Assembly: GCA_036571765.1 (NCBI GenBank) | Contig: BROE01000011.1 | Span: forward strand, 2,683,876-2,747,875 | DNA from: Plecoglossus altivelis | Taxonomy: Eukaryota; Chordata; Actinopteri; Osmeriformes; Plecoglossidae | DNA: 64,000 nucleotides | Direction of reading: 5' to 3' | Made by a program: the position numbers and the translations under genes | Shown here: positions 1 through 10,637 of the stretch, piece after piece | Position numbering within the stretch: position 1 is the first letter of the stretch | Layout of the letters: every line of letters begins with the position of its first letter | The notes under the pieces: generated by a model | The model's database searches: none | Told to the model about the DNA's origin: nothing | What the model saw: only the letters and a program-made list of their open reading frames with translations

Positions 1-1225
1 CAGCTAAGACCCAGCCCTCGCTGGGCCACCCAGGGCGTCCGACCTCAGCGTGAGTGCCCCCCCTCTCCTCTGACCAAATGGAACACACGGACCCAATCGC
101 ACGCAGCCAGTATCATGGTTTGCTTTCTTCCAAGGCTTTGCTATATGATAACAAAGCTGTGACATGTGTGCAGACTTCCAGAACATGCCTGGTGCCATGC
201 GTCCCAACGTGCCCCGCCCCCAGACCTTCGGCTCCATGAGACCCACCTCCCAGGTGCCCCGCATGATGTCTGCCCAACGCCTTCGTGAGTAGCCGCCACA
301 CCATCTGCACACGGCGTTCATCCACTCTTTCACATCAAATGAAACCTGAAAGCCTTTCCTGTGGTATGTAAGGAGAATGCTAACTTGGTGTGTTGTCTTC
401 CTGCAGCTGCCCAGGCCATGGGACCTCGTCCCATCAACGCAGCGGCGGCCGCCTCTGCGCCCGTGCGCGGCGTGCCCCAGTACAAGTACGCCGCGGGTGT
501 CCGCAATCCCCAGCAGCACATGACCACGCAGCCTCAGGTGGCTATGCAGCAGGTACACACACACACACACACCCCATCTCCCTGGCTCTGCCATCATTGT
601 TCATTGCTGGTGTGTTTTCCTAACCATGTCCCCCCTGTCCCCCCCAGCCTGCTGTCCATGTGCAGGGCCAGGAGCCTCTGACGGCCTCCATGCTGGCTGC
701 TGCTCCACCGCAGGAGCAGAAGCAGATGCTGGGTGAGTCAACCTGCTCTTCCTGCTGGAACGAGGCAACCATCTCTTCTGCCTTCATCTAGTTGTTCTGC
801 AAGGTGTCATGTCCCTGTCTTGCAAGGCTTTCCTTGAACTAATCCATGCTCCCTTTTCCAGGTGAGCGTTTGTTCCCTCTGATCCAGAACATGCATCCTA
901 GCCTTGCTGGGAAGATCACAGGAATGCTGCTGGAGATCGACAACTCAGAGCTTCTCCACATGCTGGAGTCTCCCGAGTCTCTGCGCTCCAAGGTTAGTGC
1001 TCACAGTGGGGGCAGTTTGAAATGTTAAAACGCCGACCTGACCCCTCCAGCATGTGTTCCCAACGACTCGGAAGGGTTGAAAGGCTAGTGGGCGTGATGG
1101 AAACGATCCTGTTGGTTTGTTTGTAGGTTGACGAGGCGGTGGCTGTGCTCCAAGCCCACCAGGCTAAGGAGACAGCTCAGAAGACAGTGACCAACTCTAC
1201 TGGAGTCCCAAGTGTTTAAGAGGGG
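1..1225 (+). CDS. pabpc1: Poly(A)-binding protein cytoplasmic 1, 3' part only
   Basis: The C-terminal part of a cytoplasmic poly(A)-binding protein, which coats mRNA poly(A) tails and recruits translation and deadenylation factors. Exons: before 1-49, 174-284, 407-552, 648-732, 862-992, 1127-1225; stop TAA at 1217-1219; phases join cleanly. The protein covers the Pro/Met-rich linker ([14 protein letters not shown]) and the whole C-terminal MLLE domain, with [13 protein letters not shown], the signature [11 protein letters not shown], and the end GVPSV. It matches human PABPC1 nearly residue for residue. The four RRM domains lie off the left edge. A further intron (1226-1315) lies in the 3'UTR, six bases after the stop, too close to provoke nonsense-mediated decay under the usual 50-55 base rule. 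Whether this is the a or b fish paralogue cannot be told. Confidence 0.96.
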
Positions 1226-1315
1226 GTAAGTTCTGTTCAACCGTGGTTGCAAAGGCATTTCCTAACCCATGACGTGGGAGTTGTTGACGATGCCCTTTTC
1301 ATTTTGTTTTCACAG

Positions 1316-1760
1316 GAATGGGCAACGTTTTACTCTTGCTTCACCGATGGAAAAAAATTAAACATTGAAAAAAGCTAAAACACACAAAACAATGCAAAAA
1401 GAAATAAAATGACAACGTTAAAAAAGAAAGAACTAGGTTAAGGCCAGGCCTAGAGATGAGACTAGGTCTTGTTTATAAATGAAAAAGGATAAGGGAGAAA
1501 AAAAAAGAGAAAAATCTTGAAAATAAAAAATGGTTTAGTCTGGGGTTTTAATTATTCCTCTTGGAATTTACTGAAAGCATTCCTTTCTGGCATTTTATTC
1601 ATTTTAAAGGTTAAAATGTTTTGGTTGTCTGAGGAGACGATGAGACGGCTGAGCATTGTGAAATTTATCTTGACCATTACTTGCTTGAATAAAATGGATT
1701 CAAAAAACAAGTTTTACTCCTTGTTTTAAGTTGGGGGACTATAGATTCTGAAAGTGACCT
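1316..1760 (+). other. pabpc1: pabpc1 last 3'UTR exon and poly(A) signals
   Basis: The acceptor CACAG at 1311-1315 opens a non-coding terminal exon. It is A-rich at its start and carries two AATAAA hexamers, at 1403-1408 and 1688-1693. The second is the likelier main site, placing the mRNA end near 1710-1760. Seen: the hexamers and the acceptor. Inferred: which signal is used. Confidence 0.7.
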
Positions 1761-2952
1761 TTTGGTTTGGTTGACTGGTTCACTGGCCTACATTTAATGA
1801 AATGGAATGATCATACTGAATTTATGAATACTTTAGAACAGGGGTCTGATGAAAACCATATAACTCGGCCTGTGCATAAGGTTGTGCAAAGATCTCGCTC
1901 TGCTGTGGTTATTAATAGTTTTGAAACACTGCAAGAAGGCTCTGTTTTCAAAGTAGTTCCATGTTATGTAGCCTAAATCCCCCCAAAACATACGTCACTA
2001 GATGCGTAGACTGTCTGCATTCATCAAGACAGTTTTCTCGCAGTGCACTACAATAGTGTCTAGTGTAGAGTGCTTTCTATCGTCATCCTGTGACAGTGGA
2101 AGAGCGTTTCAGTCCAAGGCCCTGGGTGTTCCCACTCTGGCCGTCTCTAAGGTTTCTGGACTGCAGCCAAAATGTGGTTACTGTGATGCCTGTCAGAACA
2201 TGGAGCTTAATACCTGTTGTTACTCTTGTAACAACGAGGATTGTCAAATAGTGAAAGTAGGGTACTGGATCAGACCACTCGAACATGAACCATAACTGTG
2301 ACTTCCACCTATTATAGCCTTATCCCAATTCTACTGTGCTGACAGCAAGTGTTCCTTGGTTCCCATTGTCTGATAATCTGTATATTCTTATTGTAGTTCC
2401 TAATGGTGTTGTGCGTTAACATTTTCAGATGACCTATATACTTGTCTTTGAGACTAACTAAGACAAACTATTCTAACTAAACTATTATGTCAATACATCC
2501 TGTCTAACAGCCATAGACCGTACAACATCAAGCTTTAAAACACATTTGTAATCAAGTTGTGTATTTAGATTTTGATCTGTGTGTCTCTTCGGAAGGGAGG
2601 TCAAGTACTTAAGAAGTTTGGCTTTTATGCAACATTCTTTATCACCTGACACGAATAAGTAATTACTGACCTACATTCCCATTGGCCTACTGAGATATGA
2701 CCATGTCAAAGCAATACCTAACTTCGTTCCCAAATCTGATTCAAACAAGACCGAAATGGGTTCAGAGGTCAGATGCACACTTTAGAGCTCCTTTGTGCTG
2801 TTTTTAATCTAATTCTACCTTAACATGGAGCCAGAAGAGTTATGGGGCGTCGTGAGTGCGTGAACAACCGTTTTCCTGTTGAGAGTTTTATGACATTGTT
2901 ACCGAGTTCAATTTAAGTACGTTCGACCACCATCTGACTTCCATGCTAGCTC

Positions 2953-2988
2953 TGTGTGCGCGCACGCACGCGGGCGCGTGTACGTACC
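2953..2988. repeat. Alternating purine-pyrimidine tract
   Basis: A run of GTGTGCGCGCACGCACGCG followed by GCGCGTGTACGTAC, almost strictly alternating purine and pyrimidine. Such tracts can adopt Z-DNA in vitro; a role here is not shown. Confidence 0.6.
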
Positions 2989-4795
2989 TCCCTCAGTCCA
3001 AGAGCTCCTCAGAAGGAATCACAAACACGCCCACAAAGCTGTGCCTAAACTAGACGGGACAGGACAGCTGACGTCCGGAGTTGTCGTATCTGACCTAGCC
3101 AAGTTGTAATAACACATTTCTTCTGAAATCCCTTCTTGTCCCTTACTTGATCTAAAGGAAGACGTGGCTTTCGTGGATTGTTTTCACGGTAAGTTCAATG
3201 AAATCTGAAGCAGTATATCTAATGTAAAGTGAGGTCACAACTTCCTTAACTCGCACACCACCGCTTTGTTTTACTAACCAGTGTCCGTTGCGAACTTGTA
3301 GCACCATTACAAGCTAGCTAGCGATAGATGCATTCCTAAAACTAGACTAGCTTTTGATCGAGAATCATCTTGACGTTTAATTTGTTGTTGAGTAATTTGC
3401 CTAGTACATGTGAGATATTGCTCACTTTGTGGGTCGACTACAAACGTTGGAACGGGGTTCTCACAATTTACAAAAAACCATAGGCAGCTAGCGAAATCCT
3501 TTCGCTGCTGTCTGCACGTAGAACATAGCCAACTGCAGTTTCCTGCCTCCTTGCAAGCCTTTTGTACTCTTCAGAATGATTACTTCGCTAAAGAAATCGA
3601 CCCAATATGTAGGCAAGGAACTAAGGTTATCGAATTGGTTACCTAGCGAGCAAGGTACTTAATCCAAGTGGCTGCACGTTGGAAAGCTAGTTAGCTATTG
3701 TTTGCGAAATAAGACGTCCGGATGGTCCTCGCAACCAGGGCGACTGTCGCTAGTTTATGTATAGTACATTAGATGTGATTGTACTATAAACTCATATCGT
3801 CACAGTTACCCCTCTAGTCTAGCTGTGGCATTAACAACTGCTAGCTAATATAACTGTCCAACCTGCGTATCAATGTTTCATTCAACGTAACAAGACTCGT
3901 TGAGCCTTCAAGTTTTGTTTGTTCTAGTCACTAATTAGTTCAATACTTGTTCCTATCCAGCTCAGTGGATAAGCATATCTTGCAATTGTGGTATGGGCAA
4001 ATATTTTCACTAGGTAGTGCAAACACATTAGACTATAATGCACTAGCTTAGTTACACTGGAAACAAGATAAGGGAGGCACACTTTTTCTTTCTCTCGGTC
4101 GTCATCGGTAACCGGTAATTACCTTCTCGTGGCTGCTACCGAGAAAGAGAACTGATCATTTCTTTTTGGAGATATTTGAGAAGTCGAAGTTTCCCCAAAT
4201 TTCCACCCCCCATTGCATTACTGTAACTTCAAAGTGCGAAAACTTACGGACCATATTAGGGGGATTCTAGTTCTGTCCTTAACATCCATTTTACTTGTGG
4301 TTTTGATTTCTCTGTTAGCTCCCACAGCTTGCCGTCACCTGCTGGGATCTTTCTGGTAATACAATTAAGAAAGCCAAAATACATCCTTCAGCATGCTAGA
4401 TGGACATGCCTGTGGCACTACGGCCGGTCTAATGAATCTTTAACCTGACAGTCAGCCATGCATCTCTTTTTACTGAAGGGATGTTGCCCAAACGAGCTTG
4501 GATTTTGATTACATTTCAGGAGTATAAAACAGGTATTGTTAACGTAGTATGTAAACCCACCAGTTTCAACCATGTTTACCTCATGTAAAGACTGTAGGTA
4601 TGCGTTGAACACTGTTGAGTCATCTTCGTTAGGCAGTTAATGCTTTAGGGAAGTTTTGAAGTCAACGGGGCAGCATTTCATAGTCACAGGAGGACATCTG
4701 GGGCGTTCATCTGCATACCTGAGCGTGTTGAGTGCTGTTATCGCCTGAGTCATCAATGAAGCATAGCTTTGACTTGTCATGTTTGTGTTGCTCAG

Positions 4796-4820
4796 CGTGC
4801 GTGCGTGCGTGCGTGTGTAT
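4796..4820. repeat. GCGT tetranucleotide microsatellite
   Basis: Five to six copies of GCGT followed by GTGTATATA. A simple sequence repeat with no gene content. Confidence 0.8.
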
Positions 4821-5800
4821 ATAAAAAGACATAATACATCCAAATACCCAGTGGGCCTCTGGTAGTTGTAGTTTTTGGTTACTCTGCACAGGTGCTTGGC
4901 TGCCACGTTTTCCGGTCCAAATTTGAGCAATAATGTGGAAACGTACTTTACCCTGATGGTCATAGATAAGTGTGTTGTATAAATAGGTTTGAACGACAGT
5001 CGGCTTTTCTACCTTTTCCAGGATCAGACATCCCTCTTCCTAATCTCTCTTCACTTCTGCACAGCCAATGACTGTCCGACTTGGGTTCGATGAAGCTACA
5101 ATGTTATTTCAGTCTCCAAGCAGACAGATATTTGGCACAGCTTTTGACAGGAAAGCTATTTCTGGTCTGTTGTTATTTTTGGGTGTGTCTCATCTGAGCA
5201 ATTCTTTTTCAATAGGTATTCATGGTAGCTGTGTAGCACACGTTGGGTACATTGTCAAGACCATCTCAGTTAGGAACTCGGGGCCTCGTTCTTGTCAGTA
5301 AAACGGCACCCAAGCAGACATTATTATAAATTACCGGATTAAAACCAAACATACAGTGTGGCTATGCATTTCTTGAATCCTGTTTGCAAGTTGACTAACA
5401 TTTCCACAATGTGGAATAGCATTTGTTTGTCTTAAATGCTTGTTAACAGCAGTCAATTACAAAAAACTCCACCAAGTAGGAGTAGTAAGAATCGTGTGCT
5501 CAATCTGAAACATGGAGTGATACTGAAGTGACACTGCGGATTCCTATTAGTGTTTCGCCTCACCATGTTGTTTCTTTCTCTTTCTCTCTCGCTCTCTGTC
5601 TCTCTCTCTCTCACAGATCGCTGTCTGCCTGTCCCCATTATGCCAGACTCGACCTGCTCTGACCAAAAAAGACCCCCCCTCACCCATCCCGGCCTGAAAC
5701 CCACCATGTCATAACAGCTGAAACTCCCGCCCACCCTTCTGACCCCCCCCTCCCATCTCCCTGGGACGGTGACACCAGTGTACTCCCCCCCCCCAGGAAG

Positions 5801-8800
5801 ATGAGCCTTCAGCAGCCTCCCCATGGTGGGTCTGAGCGCGACCTCCACTCGGCCACCTCCTCCGTCAGTCTGCCCTCCGGCCGAAAGGCACCCAAGAAGA
5901 GACGCATCTCCCTCCACTCTCTCTTTGGGCGGCGGCGGAGACCCGAGCGCGACCCAAAGCGCAAGTCCCGCGCCCTCCGCGGTGGCGGGGCCGATGGGAT
6001 TGCCAGCGTGGAGAGCATCCACTCCTCCGAGGCGGCCCTCAAGGGCTCCGCTCCCCCAGGGCTTCCCTCCACCTCTTCTTCCTCGGCCTCCTCCGTGTCG
6101 CCGTCCTCGGCCGGCGACCTCCTCGAGTGTCCTCTCTGCCTGCTGCGGCACGCCCGCGAGCGCTTCCCCGACATCATGACGTGCCACCACCGCTCCTGCG
6201 CCGACTGCCTGCGCCAGTACCTGCGCATCGAGATCTCGGAGAGCCGCGTCAACATCTGCTGCCCGGAGTGCTCGGAGCGCTACAACCCCCACGACATCCG
6301 CATGATCCTGGCCGACCGGGCCCTCATGGAGAAGTACGAGGAGTTCATGCTGCGCCGCTGGCTGGTTGCCGACCCCGACTGCCGTTGGTGCCCCGCCCCC
6401 GACTGCGGGTAAGGGGGTTTTTACCCTGTCTCTGAACAGCACGAGAGAGGGAACTTGAGCTTGGTAGTAGAACATGTGACTGCAGAAGAACGTTGATGTC
6501 ACAGCTGCAGCGTCTTAATGGATGAAAGGGTCCGTGACACGAATACAAGTGAAGAGGTGACACCTCTGCACTGCGCACAAAAACGTTTTTTCTCACTCAC
6601 ACGCACACTCTGTTTTTCCAGGTACGCGGTCATCGCCTTCGGCTGCGCCAGCTGCCCCAAAATCACATGCGGCCGTGAGGGCTGCGGGACCGAGTTCTGC
6701 TACCACTGCAAGCAGCTGTGGCACCCCAACCAAACGTGTGACGCGGCCCGCCTGCAGAGGGCCCAGAGCCTTCGCCTCAGGACCTTCAGGTCCTCCTCCC
6801 TCAGCTACAGCCAGGAGAGCGGCGCCGCAGGTGCAGCCTGCACCCAAAACAAACGCACCCTTTCTGTCCATTGATACACACACACGCACACCGACTGGAT
6901 CACACAGCCGTGCAAAACGTATACCAACAAGGAGATTCCGTTTTTTTTCCTGCTGGCTCAACCTGATTTGAAACATACATGTTGAAACTGTTGTTTTGTC
7001 CTCCTTCAGCGGGGTTGCAACAACATACGAGCAACGAGCCACGCTCGAACCTGCGCATGGGATCTGCGCGCTGCCTTACGTCATACGGAAGCATCGACAC
7101 CGAGTACGCGGCAGCGCTGTGCAATGCTAGCTTTATGGGACCTGCGCCGGGTGTGTGGGTTCGCAGCGGAGTTCTGCTGTGGCGATCTTCTGTGCCCATT
7201 GCAAAGTGCATTCACTAACTGTGACCTAGTTTCTGCTGACAGATAGAAGCTTGGTTGTCACTATGAAGACGCTCGCACCTGTCAGCGCTGTTCCTGAGGG
7301 GATCTGTCAGGTGACTGACGATGACATTCACAGCCACAGACTATGGTATAATTAAAGAAGAGGTCGTATACGACTTTCTTGTGGATCTCTGAGAGCAAAT
7401 TCCGATATCCGAGACAACGGTCATTTACCTGAATTGACTTGTCGATTGCTCACAATCGCAGCCACATCGTGGGTGGCGTGTGTTGCTTGCGTTTTTACAC
7501 GTCGTTCGTTCTCTCGCACTGCGAATGCTGTTTGTGTCAATTTTGGGTTAAAGGATCGGAAGGACAGGCGAAGCCTATCTGGAACTTTATTCTGGTGGGG
7601 GGGTGGGCCTAGAGTCAGACAGGCGTGTGCTGGGCTCTGCTGCTGCGCTCTGCTGCTCATGCTATCTGTCCTATGCACAGTACGGACAACTCGCGCAGAC
7701 GAAGAGATTTTCAGCTTACAGTGGAATTTCATCTTCTATTATGTCAAATCCTCGTGCTTTCCTCAGTTTGTGTCAAGAGACACACCCCGATTCGACCCAA
7801 CCACGAAAGAAAGTCAAGCACGAAGACTCACTATGCAAACGGTCGTCAAATACTACTCCTCCTGGCCGTCCCCATCCGTCTCATGGTGCCATTAGGCTGC
7901 ACTCTAGAGATCTGGAGGCAGAGATAGCCAGATTTGTTGTAGCCGGGGAAAGAAAGAAGATCTCTTGTGGGCAGGCGGCTGGCAGGCGCACTGGCTGGAA
8001 GTAGATTGAGGCACGCATACCTGTTGGGGGCATTGCCCTCATCGTCTGGCAGTCGCTTGAGGATAGAAAGAGATAGATGATCGCCTGCCATTGATCCGTG
8101 ACCGTGGGACAATACGGGCCGAATAACATACGAAGTGGATAAAAGAGACAGGTATGGGTTCGACTCTCAGCTGGAGACACGAAGACGATCCAGAATACAG
8201 TGTGAGATAGCACCGCAGTCAGGAAGGATGTTGTTTGTAGTTTTGTAATTCTTGTTGGTGGTTTGTGTTCATTGCTGTGTTCCATGGAGGCTAACACTGA
8301 CTGAAGATTTTTTTTTGTCACAAGCCATTTTCTTGTTGTGCAGAAATGTGGAATCTAAGGATGTGTTAAGTTCTCTTGTGTATATTTGTGTGCAGCTTGT
8401 CTCTTAACCCCTGGCTCACCTGCTCCTATCCCCGCAGATTCATAACCGCTACGAGGGCAAGAACATCTCCAAACACAAGAGGAACCTGGTGATAGCAGGT
8501 GGTGTGACCCTGTCGGCCATCGTGTCGCCGGTGGTTGCAGCTGTGACCGTCGGTGAGTCTATCATCTTGCCTCTCTCGTTTTCTCTCCGTCTTCCTCTCT
8601 GTGTCCGTAATTATCGAGGTCTGTAAACGTGGAGACCATCACTTCGTCTGCCCCACAGGTATCGGTGTGCCCATCATGCTGGCGTATGTGTACGGCGTGG
8701 TGCCCATCTCGCTGTGTCGCAGTGGCGGGTGCGGCGTCTCCACCGGTAACGGCAAAGGGGTGCGCATCGAGTTCGACGACGAAAACGACATGAACGTGGG

Positions 8801-10637
8801 CAGTGGGGTGGCGGCGACAGGTCAGTGTGTTCAGCAGTCATCTACACCTTGTCCAGTACACGAGAACTTCTAATCATTTGCTTGAGACTGTTTACTCAAT
8901 TCTTTGATTTGTCTTTTCGTTAAAAAACTAAAACCTGTTGCGGGTGCGTTGTGGTACCGTACATATCCTTCTGTAGTCAAATGGGACACCCAGATGTGAC
9001 AGAATAAGGAAAAACCTTTTGGCACACAAGAAAGCATGAATCCTGTCCCCGTCCCCCTTTCATCCCTCCAATGCAGACACCACGTCGGTCGCAGAGACGA
9101 GGCACAACCCGAGCATCGGGGAGGGCAGCGTGGGGGGCCTGACGGGCAGCCTGAGCGCCAGCAGCAGCCACATGGAGCGCGTGGGCGCCATGAGGGACAA
9201 CCTGAGTGAGAACGCCAGCACCATGGCCCTGGCCGGGGCCAGCATCACCGGCAGCCTGTCAGGCAGCGCTGTGGTCAGCTGTTATAACCGGTACGAGACG
9301 GGTGACGCCTACGATTTGTGGCACGTCGAATACTTGAACGACACAGGGACTTCTTTTTAAACGTAGTGTCTAGAAATCTAGATCAATTACAGAAAAAAGT
9401 TAATTTCAATTGTTAATTGAGTTGAGGCCACCTTTTCAGGCTTTTGTTAACGACTGGTTGTGTGTCTATGTGAGACACAAGACGGTGTACCCAACGTCTG
9501 TCTGTCTGTCTGTCTGTCTGTCTGTGTGCGTGTGCTAGGCTGGAGGTTCAGGCAGACGTGCAGAAAGAGAGGTGTAGCCTGAGCGGAGATTCAGCCACGG
9601 TCAGTCTGGGCACGAACAGTGACAATGCCAGCACCAGAGCCATGGCTGGATCCATCCTCAATGCCTACATGCCCCTGGACAGGTACGTACTTCCATACCC
9701 TCACTTGACAAACAACAACATTCTTTGCTGTTTTTGTTACACTTCAAGTACGAGCACAGGGTCAAATCAATAGAAAAGCTATACCAAGGTAGACCTTGTT
9801 TATTAACCATGTACTGAAATAGCCATTGTTGGCTCGAATGCGATGGAGGTTCATTCTTGCTAAGAGTTGCTGGTGGTGTTGTGGCCCCACAGAGATGGCA
9901 GCAGCAACCTGGATGGCCAGGGGGACCTGGAGGGCCAGCAGGAGAGGAAGCTCCGCCACCCCAGCACCAGCAGCAGCCTGGATGACGCCAGCAGCAACGG
10001 CCCGGGGCCCGGGGCCTGCCCCCACGACCCCAGCTGTCGCTGGACCAAGGACTCGTCCACGTGCTCCGGCGGCAAGAAGAGCAAGGGCAAACTGAGGAAG
10101 AAGTGCGGCAGCAAGATTGTGGAGACGCGGGAGGACGCGGAGGCCCGGCTGCTGGAGCAGCGCAGCACAAACTCCAGCGAGTTCGACTCGCCCTCGCTGA
10201 GCGGGAGCCTGCCGTCTGTCGCCGACTCCCACTGCAGCCACCTGTCCGAGTTCAGCTGCTCCGACCACGACATCCCCCGCCCACCGCCCCCCAGCCTGGA
10301 GACCTGCCTTCGCTTCCCCGTCGCCCCTCCGGACGTGGGGGTACCCCTGCTGGCTGAGGTGGAGAATGACCGACTGGAGACCTGCCCAGTCCTGAGAGGT
10401 GGCCCCGCCTCCCTATCACCACCCCTGGCTGGGTCCTCAGAGGGGGGGGGTGGAACTCTTCTCTTCATTGCTGAGGAGAACATTGGGTTGATATGGGAAA
10501 GTGAGCATCTGGACTCCCTGGTTGTAGAAGAGGACCTGAAGGAGAATAATAATAATCATAACCCCACCGCAGCATCTGTCGTTCACCAGCAACCTCCAAG
10601 CCCAGCTAGGAGCGGCTGCATTCAAACGGATATTTAG
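5801..10637 (+). CDS. rnf19a: RING-between-RING E3 ubiquitin ligase RNF19A (dorfin), exon missing
   Basis: Membrane-anchored RBR ubiquitin ligase. Coding exons: 5801-6408, 6622-6830, [missing], 8438-8552, 8659-8820, 9077-9290, 9539-9682, 9893-10637 (stop TAG). The first exon holds a basic Ser-rich N-terminus and RING1 (CPLCLLRHARERFPDIMTCH, then a C-C-C-C set). The second holds the IBR (CPKITCGREGCGTEFCYHC). The third should encode RING2 with its catalytic Cys and the first membrane segment, and I find nothing matching on either strand of 6831-8437. Later exons match RNF19A closely: IHNRYEGKNISKHKRN, the hydrophobic segment around IGVPIMLAYVYGVVPISLC, conserved Ser-rich blocks, and the end CIQTDI. 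Exon 2 ends in phase 1 and the next present exon starts in phase 0, so joining them directly reads into a stop within three codons. Either the assembly has lost about 100 codons or the locus is broken. Identity is secure; functionality is not. Confidence 0.92.
6990..8400. other. Unexplained CpG-rich block where the rnf19a RING2 exon should be
   Basis: A good acceptor (pyrimidine run ending CCTTCAG at 7005-7011) is followed not by RING2 codons but by sequence rich in CpG, unlike the CpG-poor introns nearby. The longest frame, 7603-8004 (+), has no feature I recognise and no splice context. The downstream intron end, with acceptor CCCCGCAG at 8430-8437, looks normal. I saw no clear terminal inverted repeats or target duplication. 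It could be a mobile element, a wrongly filled assembly gap, or a real replacement. Confidence 0.5.
9496..9530. repeat. GTCT tetranucleotide microsatellite
   Basis: About seven copies of GTCT directly upstream of the acceptor of the rnf19a exon starting at 9539. It supplies much of that exon's pyrimidine tract. Confidence 0.9.

Larger units (their letters stand above)
1761..5800. other. Intergenic region pabpc1 to rnf19a
   Basis: About 4 kb with no supported coding exon. The open frames here are short, lack splice context and resemble no family I know. It probably holds the rnf19a promoter and a non-coding first exon, which I could not place. Visible items are an alternating purine-pyrimidine stretch (2953-2988), an imperfect inverted repeat (about 4089-4152), a GCGT run (4796-4820) and a CT run (5570-5616) ahead of the first rnf19a coding exon. 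Confidence 0.6.

Noticed and set aside
5453..6502. A 349-codon open frame on the minus strand
   Set aside because: It is the antisense shadow of the GC-rich first rnf19a coding exon. Its content is low-complexity Arg/Gly/Ala with no family match, while the plus strand encodes a clear RING1 domain.
9658..10483. Long minus-strand frames of 168-207 codons
   Set aside because: Antisense to the last rnf19a coding exon (Ser-rich, GC-rich), which the plus strand explains fully.
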